Notes: a model not told the origin generated them from the sequence alone. A DNA stretch of 64,000 nucleotides from an uncultured Allobosea sp. (GCF_945957345.1 NZ_CAMFKW010000011.1:1-64000); one strand, 5' to 3'; numbered from the stretch's first letter, positions 1 to 9,426 are shown. Numbers and translations are program-made.

Positions 1-356
1 ATCCTCCCTTCCCGAAAACCCCTAAACTGTCTCAAGAGCGCTGACGGCAGACAGTCGGCGGCGACGATGCCGATACCGGTCAGCGCCAGGTCGCGCCGGC
101 GCGCCACGCCTTCCAGAGGGCGCAGAGAGCGGCCTGCGACATCCTCGAAATGCTGGATGATCAGCAAGGATTCGCTGATGGCGATGCCGTCGTCCGTGAC
201 CAGCGTCGGCGCCTTGATCAGCGGGTTGATCGCCCGGAATTCCTCCATATGCCGGAAGACCGAGACCGAGCGATGCTCGAACGGCACCTCCAGCAAGGTT
301 CCCGTGATCGCCGCGCGGCGGACATAGGGGCTATCCAGCATTCCGACGAGCAGCAT
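1..356 (-). CDS. Glutathione S-transferase, N-terminal part, cut by window edge
   Basis: The reading frame opens at an ATG at 356 on the minus strand and stays open to base 1. The first 75 or so residues fit the thioredoxin-like N-terminal domain of cytosolic glutathione S-transferases: a substrate-facing SPYVRR segment near residues 9-14, the INPLIKAPTL segment that positions glutathione, and the SES motif near residue 61. The protein probably conjugates or reduces small electrophiles. After residue 100 the translation (CLPSALLRQF) no longer resembles the helical domain start seen in relatives, so the frame may be disrupted in the last 45 bases or at the edge. Confidence 0.72.
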   Translation of the reverse strand, partial: MLLVGMLDSPYVRRAAITGTLLEVPFEHRSVSVFRHMEEFRAINPLIKAPTLVTDDGIAISESLLIIQHFEDVAGRSLRPLEGVARRRDLALTGIGIVAADCLPSALLRQFRGFREGR

Positions 357-434
357 CGCGACCTCCGTTTCAACGCGGCGGCAGAGTGCCGAACCGTCAC
401 GGCAAAGCCACGCGAATTCGCGTGATGCGCTAGA

Positions 435-1427
435 TCACGCCGCTTGATGCGCGGGGCTAGCGACGGGCGTGAGCTGTTCGCTCAACGGTTCATCGAGCTT
501 GAGGCCCCGACTATGCGCCTCCATCTGGCAGGGGTCCCAATAGGGCGTGCCGCCGAAACGTTCGACCAGGAGGTCGATCAGCACCCGGACCTTGCCGGGC
601 ACATAGGCGCCGGGCGGGCGCACGACATAGAGCGCGCGCGTCGGCATCGGGTAGTCCAGCAGGATCGGCACGACCGCGCCGGAACGGATCGCATCCGAAG
701 CGATGAAGGTCGGCAGCACGGTCAGCCCCAGCCCCGCCACGGCCCAGGACAGCAGCGTGTCGCCGCTGTCCGAATGCATGCGCCCGGGCGGCCGCACCGT
801 GATCCAGCGCTTGCCTGTGCGGAACACCCAGTCCTGATCGTTGGTGCCGCTATAGAGCAGGCAATCATGGTCGTTGAGATCGGCAGGGATCGCCGGGCGC
901 CCGCGCCGCTCGAGATAGGCGGGGCTGCCGACGACCGTGGCATGGACCGGCGCGATCTTCCGGGCGATCAGGCTGGAATCCTTGAGCGAGCCGATGCGGA
1001 TTGCGGCGTCGAAGCGCTCGCCGATCAGGTCGACATAGCGGTCGCTCGCCTGCACGTCGATTTCGAGACGGGGATAGAGCTGCGCGAGCTCGCCAAGCAA
1101 TGGCGCCACATGCTTGTTGCCGAAGGTCATCGGCATGGCGAGCCGCAACCGCCCGGCAACGCCGCCGGCCCGCTGCGCCACCGCCTCCCGCGCCTCCTCG
1201 AGCTCCGCCAGGATGCGCTCGCTGCGCGCCTTGAACTCGAGCCCGGCCTCGGTCGCGGCGACGCCGCGTGTCGTGCGGCTGAGCAGGCGCGTGCCGAGTT
1301 CTTCCTCGAGCCGGCTCACCCGTCGGCTGACGATCGATTTCGCCAGACCGAGCGTCTCCGCCGCCCGGCCGAAACCGCCCGCCTCGACCACGGCGATGAA
1401 GCTCCGGATATCGTCGAGCTCTGCCAT
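435..1427 (-). CDS. LysR-family transcriptional regulator
   Basis: A 330-residue LysR-type regulator. An N-terminal winged helix-turn-helix fills about residues 1-62 (ETLGLAKSIVSRRVSRLE is the recognition region). A periplasmic-binding-protein-like effector domain follows, with the GRLRLAMP strand that opens this domain near residue 95. The start is set at 1427 because a GGGAGG ribosome site lies seven bases upstream; the frame is open further upstream but that stretch has no domain. It is divergent from the nitroreductase at 1612, the usual arrangement for a LysR protein and its target. By subfamily pattern it resembles the CrgA/PA2877-like group, whose effector is not known here. Confidence 0.92.
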   Translation of the reverse strand: MAELDDIRSFIAVVEAGGFGRAAETLGLAKSIVSRRVSRLEEELGTRLLSRTTRGVAATEAGLEFKARSERILAELEEAREAVAQRAGGVAGRLRLAMPMTFGNKHVAPLLGELAQLYPRLEIDVQASDRYVDLIGERFDAAIRIGSLKDSSLIARKIAPVHATVVGSPAYLERRGRPAIPADLNDHDCLLYSGTNDQDWVFRTGKRWITVRPPGRMHSDSGDTLLSWAVAGLGLTVLPTFIASDAIRSGAVVPILLDYPMPTRALYVVRPPGAYVPGKVRVLIDLLVERFGGTPYWDPCQMEAHSRGLKLDEPLSEQLTPVASPAHQAA

Positions 1428-1453
1428 CGGCGTTCCTCCCGCAGCAACAGTCT

Positions 1454-1477
1454 GGTTCTGATTATGAGGGTTCTGAT
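1454..1477. promoter_or_regulatory. Direct repeat in the LysR/nitroreductase divergent promoter region
   Basis: GGTTCTGAT occurs twice, at 1454-1462 and 1469-1477, a 15-base period, inside the 184-base region between the divergent LysR and nitroreductase genes. Its position suits a regulator site or promoter part, but LysR sites are usually T-N11-A inverted repeats, so the role is a guess. Confidence 0.3.
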
Positions 1478-1611
1478 GCGGGAAGTGAACCGCTACCTCT
1501 TCCCCATCGAAGTTCAATCCTGTTTTCGCCGGCAGGATTTTCGGTCTGGGTTTGGAAACCCACCCGTCACATTGACCTGCCGGGCGACGCGCATTCACGG
1601 ACGAGGAAGCC

Positions 1612-2199
1612 ATGCTCGACAAACTCAAGAAGCGCCGCACGCAATACGCTCTCGGCAAGGCGCTGCCGCTATCCCAAGCTCAGGTGGACGGCCTGATCCG
1701 CGAAGCGATCCGCCTTTCGCCTTCCAGCTTCAACTCGCAGAGCTCCCGCGCGGTCATCCTGTTCGGCAAGGAGAGCGACAAGTTCTGGAACATCACCAAG
1801 GAGGCACTTCGGGCTGTGGTCCCAGCGGCCGATTTCGAACCGACGGCCAAGAAGATCGACAGCTTCGCGAGCGGCGCCGGAACCGTGTTGTTCTACGAGG
1901 ATCAGGAGCCGGTACAGGCACTCCAGACCAATTTCCCGCTCTATGCACACAATTTCCCGATCTGGTCCGAGCATTCGACCGGCATGGCGCAACTGGCTGT
2001 GTGGACCGCTCTGGCCGATGCCGGGATCGGCGCCAGCCTTCAGCACTACCACCCGCTCGTCGACGCGGAAGCCGGCAAGGCATGGAGCATTCCGGCATCC
2101 TGGAAGCTCACCGCCCAGATGCCGTTCGGCTCCAACGAGGCCGGCTTCTCGGACAAGACCTTCATCGACGACGAAGTCCGCTTCCGCACCCATAGCTGA
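1612..2199 (+). CDS. Nitroreductase family protein (Frm2/Hbn1 type)
   Basis: A 195-residue protein of the FMN-dependent nitroreductase fold. Family features visible are the N-terminal KKRRTQYAL segment and LSPSSFNSQSSRAV, which binds FMN phosphate. GIGASLQHYHP lies in the second half and the protein ends near SNEAGFSDK. The short length and these motifs match the fatty-acid-repression mutant/Frm2-like branch, which reduces nitro compounds or quinones with NAD(P)H in the cytoplasm. GAGGAAG lies just before the start codon. It is transcribed away from the LysR gene, which probably controls it, and is followed by a strong terminator hairpin. Confidence 0.88.
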   Translation: MLDKLKKRRTQYALGKALPLSQAQVDGLIREAIRLSPSSFNSQSSRAVILFGKESDKFWNITKEALRAVVPAADFEPTAKKIDSFASGAGTVLFYEDQEPVQALQTNFPLYAHNFPIWSEHSTGMAQLAVWTALADAGIGASLQHYHPLVDAEAGKAWSIPASWKLTAQMPFGSNEAGFSDKTFIDDEVRFRTHS

Positions 2200-2260
2200 C
2201 CGAGACAAGTAAGCGCTCGGCGTGAGGCTTCTGAGACGACGCCTGAGTCACCTTCCAACG

Positions 2261-2298
2261 AAAAGCCCCACATCGGGAAACCGATGCGGGGCTTTTTT
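2261..2298. terminator. Bidirectional intrinsic terminator between nitroreductase and gapR
   Basis: The arms AAAAGCCCCACATCGG and CCGATGCGGGGCTTTT close on a GAAA loop with one mismatch. The right arm runs into six T on the plus strand, and the A-run on the left gives a T-run on the minus strand. It sits between two convergent genes and can serve both. Confidence 0.88.
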
Positions 2299-2318
2299 AT
2301 GCCTGCGTGGAAAGCGGC

Positions 2319-2561
2319 TTACGCCGTCTCACCCACAGCCTGGAGATACAGGTCGAGGATCGCTTCCTCTTCCTTACGCTCGTCGAGATCGCGCTTGCGC
2401 AGCGCCACGACCTTGCGCAGCACCTTGACGTCGTAGCCGTTGCCCTTGGCCTCGGCATAGACCTCCTTGATGTCGTCGGCGATCGTCTTCTTCTCTTCCT
2501 CGAGCCGCTCGATGCGCTCAACGATGCTCTTAAGCTGGTCGCCAGCTACCGGATCGTCCAT
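2319..2561 (-). CDS. gapR: GapR-type nucleoid-associated protein (DUF2312/UPF0335)
   Basis: An 80-residue protein that matches the DUF2312 family over its whole length. It begins with a coiled-coil helix ([19 protein letters not shown], near residues 10-28), then has the conserved [15 protein letters not shown] region and an acidic end. In Caulobacter GapR clamps overtwisted DNA ahead of replication and transcription and stimulates topoisomerases. The start at 2561 follows a GGAAGG site; an upstream ATG at 2618 would add 19 residues not seen in the family. Family membership is clear; the GapR role is carried over from relatives. Confidence 0.9.
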   Translation of the reverse strand: MDDPVAGDQLKSIVERIERLEEEKKTIADDIKEVYAEAKGNGYDVKVLRKVVALRKRDLDERKEEEAILDLYLQAVGETA

Positions 2562-2818
2562 CTGATAACCTTCCCGGGTACGAAATTGGCCGGCAGCGTT
2601 CGCCCGGATGGGGGGCACACGTCAAGACCGAACTGGCCGGAGCCCGGCCGCCCATCAACAGTCCTGACGCCGCACGGCTGAATGCCCGGCCTCGCCGGCC
2701 GCTGAATCGTCGCAAAAAGTATGACTAGATTACCAGACGGCAGATGACGCCGGGCCCAAGCCACCCTACAACGATGACAGGGAGAGCGCCGCAGGGCGGC
2801 CAAGACCAGGGGAGCGGC

Positions 2819-4117
2819 GTGCCGCAATCTGAAATCGCCACGATGCGCGCCACCGCCCGCGCCATCTTCGACGCCGCCGTCGCCCGCGCCCATCCCGCCG
2901 GCTGCCTCCCTCGGTACCTGCCCGCGCCGCCCGCCGACGGGCGCCTGATCCTGCTCGCCGCCGGCAAAGCCGCCGGCAGCATGACCGCGCTGGCCGAGGC
3001 GCATTATCTCGACCAGGGTTTTCCGCCCGAACGTCTCCTCGGCCATGCCGTCGCCCGCCACGGTTACACCGCGCCGACCCGGCACATCCCGATGGTCGCG
3101 GCCGGCCATCCCGTGCCTGACCAGGGCAGCATCGACAGCGCCGAGCGAGCGCTGGCGCTCGCAGCCTCCGCCACAGCGAACGACCTCGTGCTCGTCCTCC
3201 TCTCGGGCGGCGGCTCGGCCAATTGGGTCGCGCCGGCCGGCGGGCTTGCGTTGGCCGAGAAACAGGCGGTCAACAAGGCGCTGCTGCGTTCCGGCGCGCC
3301 GATCGGCGAGATGAACATCGTCCGCAAGCGGCTCTCGCGGATCAAGGGCGGCAGGTTGGCACTGGTCGCCGCCCCGGCGCGATTGCTGACGCTCGCGATC
3401 TCCGACGTGCCCGGCGACGACCCGACCGCGATCGCCTCCGGCCCGACTGTAGCCGACCCCAGCACGACGGAAGAGGCCCGCGCCATCGTCGCGTGCTATG
3501 GCCTCGACCTGCCGCCGGCGGCTCGCGCCCTGCTGGACGATCCAGCAAACGAGACGCCGAAGCCCGGTCACCCCGCCTTCGCCAATACTGAATATCGGAT
3601 CATCGCCCGTCCCGCCGACGCGCTGGCGGCGGCGCGCGCCGCGGCGGAAGCCGCGGGCTATGCCGTGCACGATCTCGGCGCCGATCTCGAAGGCGAGGCG
3701 CGCGAGGTGGCCGCCGCCCATGCGGATCTCGCCAGGCGCCTGAAGCGCGAAGGCAAGCGCGCCGCCATCCTCTCCGGCGGCGAACTCACCGTGACCCTGC
3801 GCGGCTCCGGCCGTGGCGGCCCCAATCAGGAATATGCGCTGGCGCTCGCCATCACGCTTGCCGGTGAACCAGGGGTTGTCGCGCTCGCAGGCGATACCGA
3901 CGGCACCGATGGGGGCGGCGGAGAGGCCACCGATCCAGCCGGCGCCCTGGTCGATCCCCAGACTTTGGCTCGCGCCGCCGAGATCGGCCTTGATCCTGCC
4001 CGATCCCTCGCCGACAACGATTCGACCGGCTTCTTCGAAGCGCTCGGCGATTTGCTGCAGCCGGGACCGACGCTGACCAATGTCAACGATTGCCGCGTGA
4101 TCCTGATCGAACCGTGA
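2819..4117 (+). CDS. Glycerate kinase (MOFRL family, GckA/TtuD type)
   Basis: A 432-residue protein of the glycerate 2-kinase family, often misnamed hydroxypyruvate reductase. It phosphorylates D-glycerate with ATP and feeds lower glycolysis. Visible motifs are LLAAGKAAGSM in the N-terminal domain, the glycine-rich LLSGGGSANW loop, ISDVPGDDP, and the C-terminal MOFRL domain with GSGRGGPNQEYAL and GDTDGTDG. A GTG start at 2819 is preferred because AGGGGAG lies five bases before it; ATG codons at 2774 and 2843 are alternatives. It is followed after two bases by a DUF1036 gene and then by pyruvate kinase, so glycerate use and pyruvate formation lie side by side. Confidence 0.9.
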   Translation: MPQSEIATMRATARAIFDAAVARAHPAGCLPRYLPAPPADGRLILLAAGKAAGSMTALAEAHYLDQGFPPERLLGHAVARHGYTAPTRHIPMVAAGHPVPDQGSIDSAERALALAASATANDLVLVLLSGGGSANWVAPAGGLALAEKQAVNKALLRSGAPIGEMNIVRKRLSRIKGGRLALVAAPARLLTLAISDVPGDDPTAIASGPTVADPSTTEEARAIVACYGLDLPPAARALLDDPANETPKPGHPAFANTEYRIIARPADALAAARAAAEAAGYAVHDLGADLEGEAREVAAAHADLARRLKREGKRAAILSGGELTVTLRGSGRGGPNQEYALALAITLAGEPGVVALAGDTDGTDGGGGEATDPAGALVDPQTLARAAEIGLDPARSLADNDSTGFFEALGDLLQPGPTLTNVNDCRVILIEP

Positions 4118-4119
4118 GA

Positions 4120-4563
4120 ATGCCGGGCTCTACTCGAACGGTCCTCCCCCTCGCCTTTTGCGCGGCAGCCTTCCTCGGAAGCGTGGCGCCGGCGAAGGCG
4201 GATTTGCGCATGTGCAACACCACCTCAAGCCGCATCGGGGTCTCGATCGGCTATCGCGACGCGCAGGGCTGGATCACCGAGGGCTGGTGGAACATCAGCC
4301 CGCGCGGCTGCGAGACGCTTCTGCGCGGCACGCTGGCAGCGCGATTCTACTACGTCCACGCCGTCGATTACGACAAAGGCGGCGAATGGACCGGCAAATC
4401 GGTCATGTGCGTGCGCAACAAGGAATTCACGATCCGGGGCATCGAGGATTGCCTGGCACGCGGCTATGACCGCGCCGGCTTCTTCGAGGTCGATACCGGC
4501 GAGCAGAAGAGCTGGACGATCCAGCTCACCGATACCACCGGCGGCGGCGCGCCGCGGCCCTGA
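4120..4563 (+). CDS. Secreted DUF1036 protein
   Basis: A 147-residue protein with a signal peptide (hydrophobic LPLAFCAAAFLGSVAPAKA, cleaved near residue 25) followed by a DUF1036 domain. The domain is recognised from the start DLRMCNTTSSRIGVSIGYRD, the GWWNISPRGCETLL segment and its paired cysteines. The function of DUF1036 is unknown; many members are small exported proteins of alphaproteobacteria. The start lies two bases past the stop of the glycerate kinase gene, so the two are probably translated together, although no functional link is known. Confidence 0.82.
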   Translation: MPGSTRTVLPLAFCAAAFLGSVAPAKADLRMCNTTSSRIGVSIGYRDAQGWITEGWWNISPRGCETLLRGTLAARFYYVHAVDYDKGGEWTGKSVMCVRNKEFTIRGIEDCLARGYDRAGFFEVDTGEQKSWTIQLTDTTGGGAPRP

Positions 4564-4737
4564 CCCGCTTACGCCGTGCGAGGATCTCGGCATAAGGTGG
4601 ATCACCGACGCAGGGTCAGCCGGCCCTGCGGACAAGAACCGGAAGCGAGACCCCGGCGATGGGCCAAAGCTCGCTCCATGACGAATGAAAGGGTGCGGCC
4701 GGAGCCAAACAGGCTTGCGGATCGCAGGGGAAGAACG

Positions 4738-6177
<1,440 letters not shown>

Positions 6178-6183
6178 AACCGG

Positions 6184-6229
6184 AACGTCATTCTCGGGCG
6201 GAGCATAGCGCAAACCCGAGAATGACGTT
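6184..6229. repeat. REP-like palindrome downstream of pyk
   Basis: A perfect 15-base inverted repeat, AACGTCATTCTCGGG at 6184-6198 and its complement at 6215-6229, with a 16-base loop. CGTCATNCTCGGG is the kind of short palindrome scattered between genes in Rhizobiales genomes. It could also stop pyk transcription, though no T-run follows. Confidence 0.65.
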
Positions 6230-6274
6230 CAGGAGAAGTCCCATTCAGGAGCGAGTGCTCTTCCGGCATGGGAT

Positions 6275-6302
6275 ATTCGGGTCAAACTCGAGCATGACGA
6301 AT
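6275..6302. repeat. Second REP-like palindrome, diverged copy
   Basis: ATTCG and CGAAT flank a core reading TCGGGTCAAACTCGA, which folds with one mismatch, and GAGCATGACG follows the same consensus as the palindrome 46 bases upstream. It sits just past the end of the convergent TPR gene. Confidence 0.5.
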
Positions 6303-6316
6303 GGGATTTCGGGCGC

Positions 6317-6994
6317 TCAGGCGTCCCGCCCGTCGACCTCGATCTTCAGCGAATCGACAGCCTTCTTCACCGCATCGAACTGCGGATAAATCTCCAGCGC
6401 CTTGCGGAAGGCCGTCATCGCGGCCTTGTCGTCACCCTGCTGGCGCAGGATCATGCCCAGCCCCATCATCGCGCCGTAATGGCGCGGCTCCCGCTTCAGC
6501 GTCTCGCCGATATCGAGCATGGAGCGGATCGAATCGCCCGCCAGATAGAGCGCGTTGGCACGCTGGTTCCAGGCCTCCGCCCAGTCCGGCTGCAGGCTGA
6601 TGACACGGTCGAGGAGCTCGATTGCAAGCTCGTTCTGCTTGTCCTTCAGCGCCTGCTGGGCGCGGGTCATCAGCAGGTCCGCCGTATCGGAGCCCGAGCG
6701 GGCCCAGCGCCGCTGGATCAATCGCGCGACGCCTTCGGCCTCTTCCTGCGTGGTGGCATCGTGCAGGCGCTGGAACAGCCGCTCCAGCGTCGCCGCCGGG
6801 CTGCGCTGCGCTGCATTGGGGGCGACGGGATTATCCGCCTTGTCATCGGGGGCGACAGTGCCCGGCCGTGACGGCGGCGCGGGCTGGGCCAGCGCCCCGC
6901 CCACGGCAAGCTGGCCGGCGGAGGCCAGCAGCAACGCGAAGGCGGCGGGCGCGATGCGGGAGCGGATCATGCGCGCAACTCTAGCCGGCATCAT
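6317..6994 (-). CDS. Periplasmic TPR-repeat protein
   Basis: A 225-residue protein with an N-terminal signal peptide (IAPAAFALLLASAGQLAVGGALA) and a Pro/Ala-rich linker. At least three tetratricopeptide repeats follow between about residues 85 and 215; the clearest reads AEAWNQRANALYLAGDS and later DDKAAMTAFRKALEIYP. TPR units mediate protein contacts; the partner is unknown. The start may be 6994 or 6991, or the internal ATG at 6970 that begins right at the signal peptide. It is convergent with pyk. Confidence 0.85.
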   Translation of the reverse strand: MMPARVARMIRSRIAPAAFALLLASAGQLAVGGALAQPAPPSRPGTVAPDDKADNPVAPNAAQRSPAATLERLFQRLHDATTQEEAEGVARLIQRRWARSGSDTADLLMTRAQQALKDKQNELAIELLDRVISLQPDWAEAWNQRANALYLAGDSIRSMLDIGETLKREPRHYGAMMGLGMILRQQGDDKAAMTAFRKALEIYPQFDAVKKAVDSLKIEVDGRDA

Positions 6995-7032
6995 CGCTCC
7001 GTCAAATCACAGCCGGGCGAGCGCGCAACGCA

Positions 7033-7064
7033 AAGAGCGGGCACGCCATCGGCGTCCCGCTCTT
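7033..7064 (-). terminator. Terminator-like hairpin downstream of rpmJ
   Basis: AAGAGCGGGCACGCC pairs with GGCGTCCCGCTCTT across a three-base loop with a single-base bulge. It lies 47 bases past the rpmJ stop and is followed by only three T on the minus strand. Confidence 0.6.
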
Positions 7065-7110
7065 CAAAATCCCAACCGAGACATTCGCGCGGCGGAAGCC
7101 ACGCGAAGGC

Positions 7111-7236
7111 TCAGCCCTGACGCGCCTTGAAGCGCTTCTGGACCTTGTTGATGATATAGACGCGGCCCTTGCGGCGCACGAGCTGGTTGTCGCGATGGCG
7201 CGCACGCAGCGACTTCAGCGAATTACGGATCTTCAT
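7111..7236 (-). CDS. rpmJ: 50S ribosomal protein L36
   Basis: A 41-residue basic protein starting [17 protein letters not shown] and ending with KRFKARQG, an end-to-end match to bacterial L36, a small protein of the large ribosomal subunit. It lacks the zinc-binding cysteines of the C+ form, so it is the zinc-free C- type. It is monocistronic, as usual for alphaproteobacteria, with a terminator-like hairpin downstream. It was found by reading the minus strand directly because it is under 60 codons. Confidence 0.96.
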   Translation of the reverse strand: MKIRNSLKSLRARHRDNQLVRRKGRVYIINKVQKRFKARQG

Positions 7237-7480
7237 CGTCTCAACTCCATCGGCCCGCCCGTGTGAGATGGGCCGGTCAAAAACCTTCAGCCTGCGACGC
7301 GGACCTCAACGATCCTCCCCGCCCATGCAATGGTGCGACTGATGCGATGCCGGCTGTATACGGATTTTTCCGTGGATCGCAAGTGCGATCGCGCTCCCGC
7401 CCGCAGGAAATCCGCTTTCCCTCCCTTGGAACCTGGACGACAGAATGGCGTTTGGACATTCGCCCACACGGAGACCATCC

Positions 7481-7690
7481 ATGCGCCTGCCCCTTCTCAC
7501 CTCGCTCTTCGCCGTCACGCTGATGCTCGGCGCCTGCGGCAACACTGTTGAACAGCGCATTGGCGGTGCCGCCGTCGGCGCCGGTACCGGCGCAGTGGTA
7601 GCGGGCCCCGTAGGCGCGGTCGTGGGCGGCGCAGCCGGTGCCGTCTCCGGCCCCTCCGTCGTGCGCGCAACGCGCAACGCGACGCGCTGA
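7481..7690 (+). CDS. Small glycine-zipper lipoprotein
   Basis: A 69-residue protein with a lipoprotein signal (LLTSLFAVTLMLGAC, lipobox LGAC with Cys near residue 17). A run of alternating Gly, Ala and Val follows (IGGAAVGAGTGAVVAGPVGAVVGGAAGAV) of the glycine-zipper type found in outer-membrane proteins such as the SlyB/Rcp family. It probably sits in the envelope; no specific role is known. The ATG at 7481 is preferred over 7445 because it begins the signal peptide and has CGGAGA upstream. Confidence 0.75.
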   Translation: MRLPLLTSLFAVTLMLGACGNTVEQRIGGAAVGAGTGAVVAGPVGAVVGGAAGAVSGPSVVRATRNATR

Positions 7691-7878
7691 GCGGTATCGC
7701 CTGCGTGCCGTGGGCCGGCGTTCATGCGCTTCCCCACGGACGCCCCTCGCCGCATGACCGACATACAAACGAATGACGACACCTGGCCGGCACGGCCATC
7801 CGAGCTGGCCAGCGCCAACCGGTCAGAACCCGTCTGGAGACCGATCACAACAATTCCATGACTTCGCGATTTTGAGGG

Positions 7879-7907
7879 TTGCCAAGACGAAACGGACCGG
7901 CTATCTC
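7879..7907 (+). promoter_or_regulatory. Sigma-70-type promoter of tRNA-Arg
   Basis: TTGCCA at 7879-7884 and TATCTC at 7902-7907 are separated by 17 bases, and the -10 box lies about 45 bases before the mature tRNA. Spacing and position fit a housekeeping promoter for the tRNA gene. Confidence 0.55.
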
Positions 7908-7951
7908 CCCCGTCATCAGGCCGGACGCAACGCGTCATGACGCTCTGAGAC

Positions 7952-8028
7952 GCGCCCGTAGCTCAGCTGGATAGAGCATCAGACTACGAATCTGAGGGTC
8001 AGAGGTTCGAATCCTTTCGGGCGCGCCA
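7952..8028 (+). tRNA. tRNA-Arg (anticodon ACG)
   Basis: A full cloverleaf can be drawn by eye: acceptor GCGCCCG/CGGGCGC, D arm GCTC/GAGC, anticodon stem TCAGA/TCTGA around the loop CTACGAA, T arm AGAGG/CCTTT around TTCGAAT, and an encoded CCA end. The anticodon ACG (read as ICG after deamination) decodes CGU, CGC and CGA arginine codons. The gene lies next to a short stretch without intact genes, a setting typical of integration sites. Confidence 0.97.
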
Positions 8029-8070
8029 TTACTTAGCTCTTTCCAGAGAGCCCGGTTTACAGCTTCAAAT

Positions 8071-8214
8071 TCACGCTTGGTTCTGGGATTTCCGCTTAGC
8101 GCGGATGTCGATGACGTTGCCCATCTTCGGTTGACCGTTGTCGGCAAGGCCGCGGCGTTCCGCTTGCTCGCGGCAGACCTTCGCCTCCTCGGCGGCGTAC
8201 CTAATCAGGACCAC
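8071..8214 (-). pseudogene. Possible small or remnant gene next to tRNA-Arg
   Basis: On the minus strand a frame ending at 8071 encodes VLIRYAAEEAKVCREQAE then QPKMGNVIDIRAKRK. The sequence is helical, charged and protein-like, and the frame is open up to 8295. A GTG at 8214 could start it, giving 47 residues, but no good ribosome site is visible. It looks like a genuine coding remnant or a small phage-type protein beside the tRNA, not a shadow of another gene. The family is not recognised. Confidence 0.35.
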
Positions 8215-8411
8215 GATCTCGGCATCGCCGGCACCTGCGGTCGCCGGTTTGGCGCCGCGGGCGCAGCGCAGGGCGCGCAGGGTGAACCCGACGCGTCAGA
8301 AGCGGAAGCTGGCGCAACGCCCGGAAGCGCCCCTCTGGAACGCGGTAATGGCATGACAGAAAGCAAAGCGCGCGTCCTCACGCCTCTGTGAACATGTGAT
8401 GCGGCAGGGGC

Positions 8412-8441
8412 GGGAATAAACCCACCGCTCCCCCGGTCTCC
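8412..8441 (+). promoter_or_regulatory. Candidate ECF-sigma promoter of the metallophosphoesterase operon
   Basis: GGGAATAAA at 8412-8420 and CGGTCTCC at 8434-8441 are spaced like the -35 and -10 elements of ECF sigma promoters (15 bases between GGGAATA and CGGTCT). The pair lies about 40 bases before the first gene of an operon that itself encodes an ECF sigma factor and anti-sigma factor, so self-activation is likely. Confidence 0.55.
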
Positions 8442-8478
8442 TCAGCATCTGCCACTGGCGGCAACGCAGGAGATCGAC

Positions 8479-9426
8479 ATGCACCACCCCAGTAATGATG
8501 ATGAGCGCATCGACCGTCGGCACGCCCTCGAATGCATGATCTGGGCGGGTACCGGCGTGCTTTGGACGGTTTCAAGTGGTGTGCCGGTATCGCTCGGCCT
8601 CCTCGGTGAGGCCAACGCAGCTGAGACGGCGACAGGTTTCACGTTCCTGCAGATCTCGGACAGCCATATCGGTTTCGACAAGGCAGCTAACCCGCACGCC
8701 ATCGACACCTTGAAGGAAGCCATCGCGAAGGTTCGGGCCTTGCCCGAAAAGCCCTCCTTCATGATCCACACCGGGGACATCACCCATCTGTCCACGGCAG
8801 CGCAATTCGACACTGCCGCGCAGATCATCGGCGGCGCTCGATTCGACGTGCACTATGTGCCCGGAGAGCACGACATCATCGACGAGAACAATGGGCGCGC
8901 CTATCTCGATCGCTACGGCGCGGGCACCAAAGGTGCCGGCTGGTACTCTTTCGACCAGAACGGCGTGCATTTCATCGGCCTGGTCAATGTCGTCAATCTC
9001 AAGGCCGGCGGCCTCGGCAATCTCGGGGCAGATCAGCTCGCCTGGCTGGCCGACGACCTCAAGGCTGTCAGCGCCTCGACGCCAATCGTCGTCTTTGCCC
9101 ATATTCCGCTTTGGGCGATCTACCCGGAATGGGGCTGGGGCACCGACGATGCGGCGCAGGCGCTCGCGCTGCTCAAGCGCTTCGGCTCGGTCACCGTACT
9201 CAACGGCCATATCCACCAGATCATGCAGAAGGTGGAGGGCAACGTCACCTTCCACACCGCCCTTTCGACCGCCTTCCCGCAGCCCGCACCCGGTACCGCG
9301 CCTTCGCCGGGACCGATGACCGTACCGGCCGGCCAGCTGCGCTCGCTTCTCGGCATCACCCAGATCGCCGTGAAGCGAGGCAAGGAGGAGCTCGCGATCA
9401 TCGACAGCACGCTTTCTGGAACCTGA
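8479..9426 (+). CDS. Tat-exported metallophosphoesterase
   Basis: A 315-residue exported enzyme of the calcineurin-like phosphoesterase fold. RRHALECMIWAG near residue 13 looks like a Tat signal. The metal-binding series is visible: DSHIGF, HTGDITH, GEHD, FAHIPLW and NGHIHQ. The third motif has Glu where most members have Asn (GNHD). The substrate in the periplasm is unknown. It starts after AGGAGA, leads an operon with a cupredoxin, an ECF sigma factor and its anti-sigma factor, and is preceded by a candidate ECF promoter. Confidence 0.88.
   Translation: MHHPSNDDERIDRRHALECMIWAGTGVLWTVSSGVPVSLGLLGEANAAETATGFTFLQISDSHIGFDKAANPHAIDTLKEAIAKVRALPEKPSFMIHTGDITHLSTAAQFDTAAQIIGGARFDVHYVPGEHDIIDENNGRAYLDRYGAGTKGAGWYSFDQNGVHFIGLVNVVNLKAGGLGNLGADQLAWLADDLKAVSASTPIVVFAHIPLWAIYPEWGWGTDDAAQALALLKRFGSVTVLNGHIHQIMQKVEGNVTFHTALSTAFPQPAPGTAPSPGPMTVPAGQLRSLLGITQIAVKRGKEELAIIDSTLSGT

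Noticed and set aside
7287-7480. Possible tRNA- or gene-like signal before the small lipoprotein
   Set aside because: No cloverleaf could be drawn and the minus-strand frames do not resemble any family.
7935-8147. Minus-strand frame of 70 residues covering the tRNA
   Set aside because: Its translation contains the typical shadow of a tRNA gene read backwards (RIRTSDPQIRSLMLYPAELRA) and has no support of its own.
8077-8391. Plus-strand frame of 104 residues after the tRNA
   Set aside because: No domain, poor codon pattern and no ribosome site; the opposite strand in this stretch looks more like protein.
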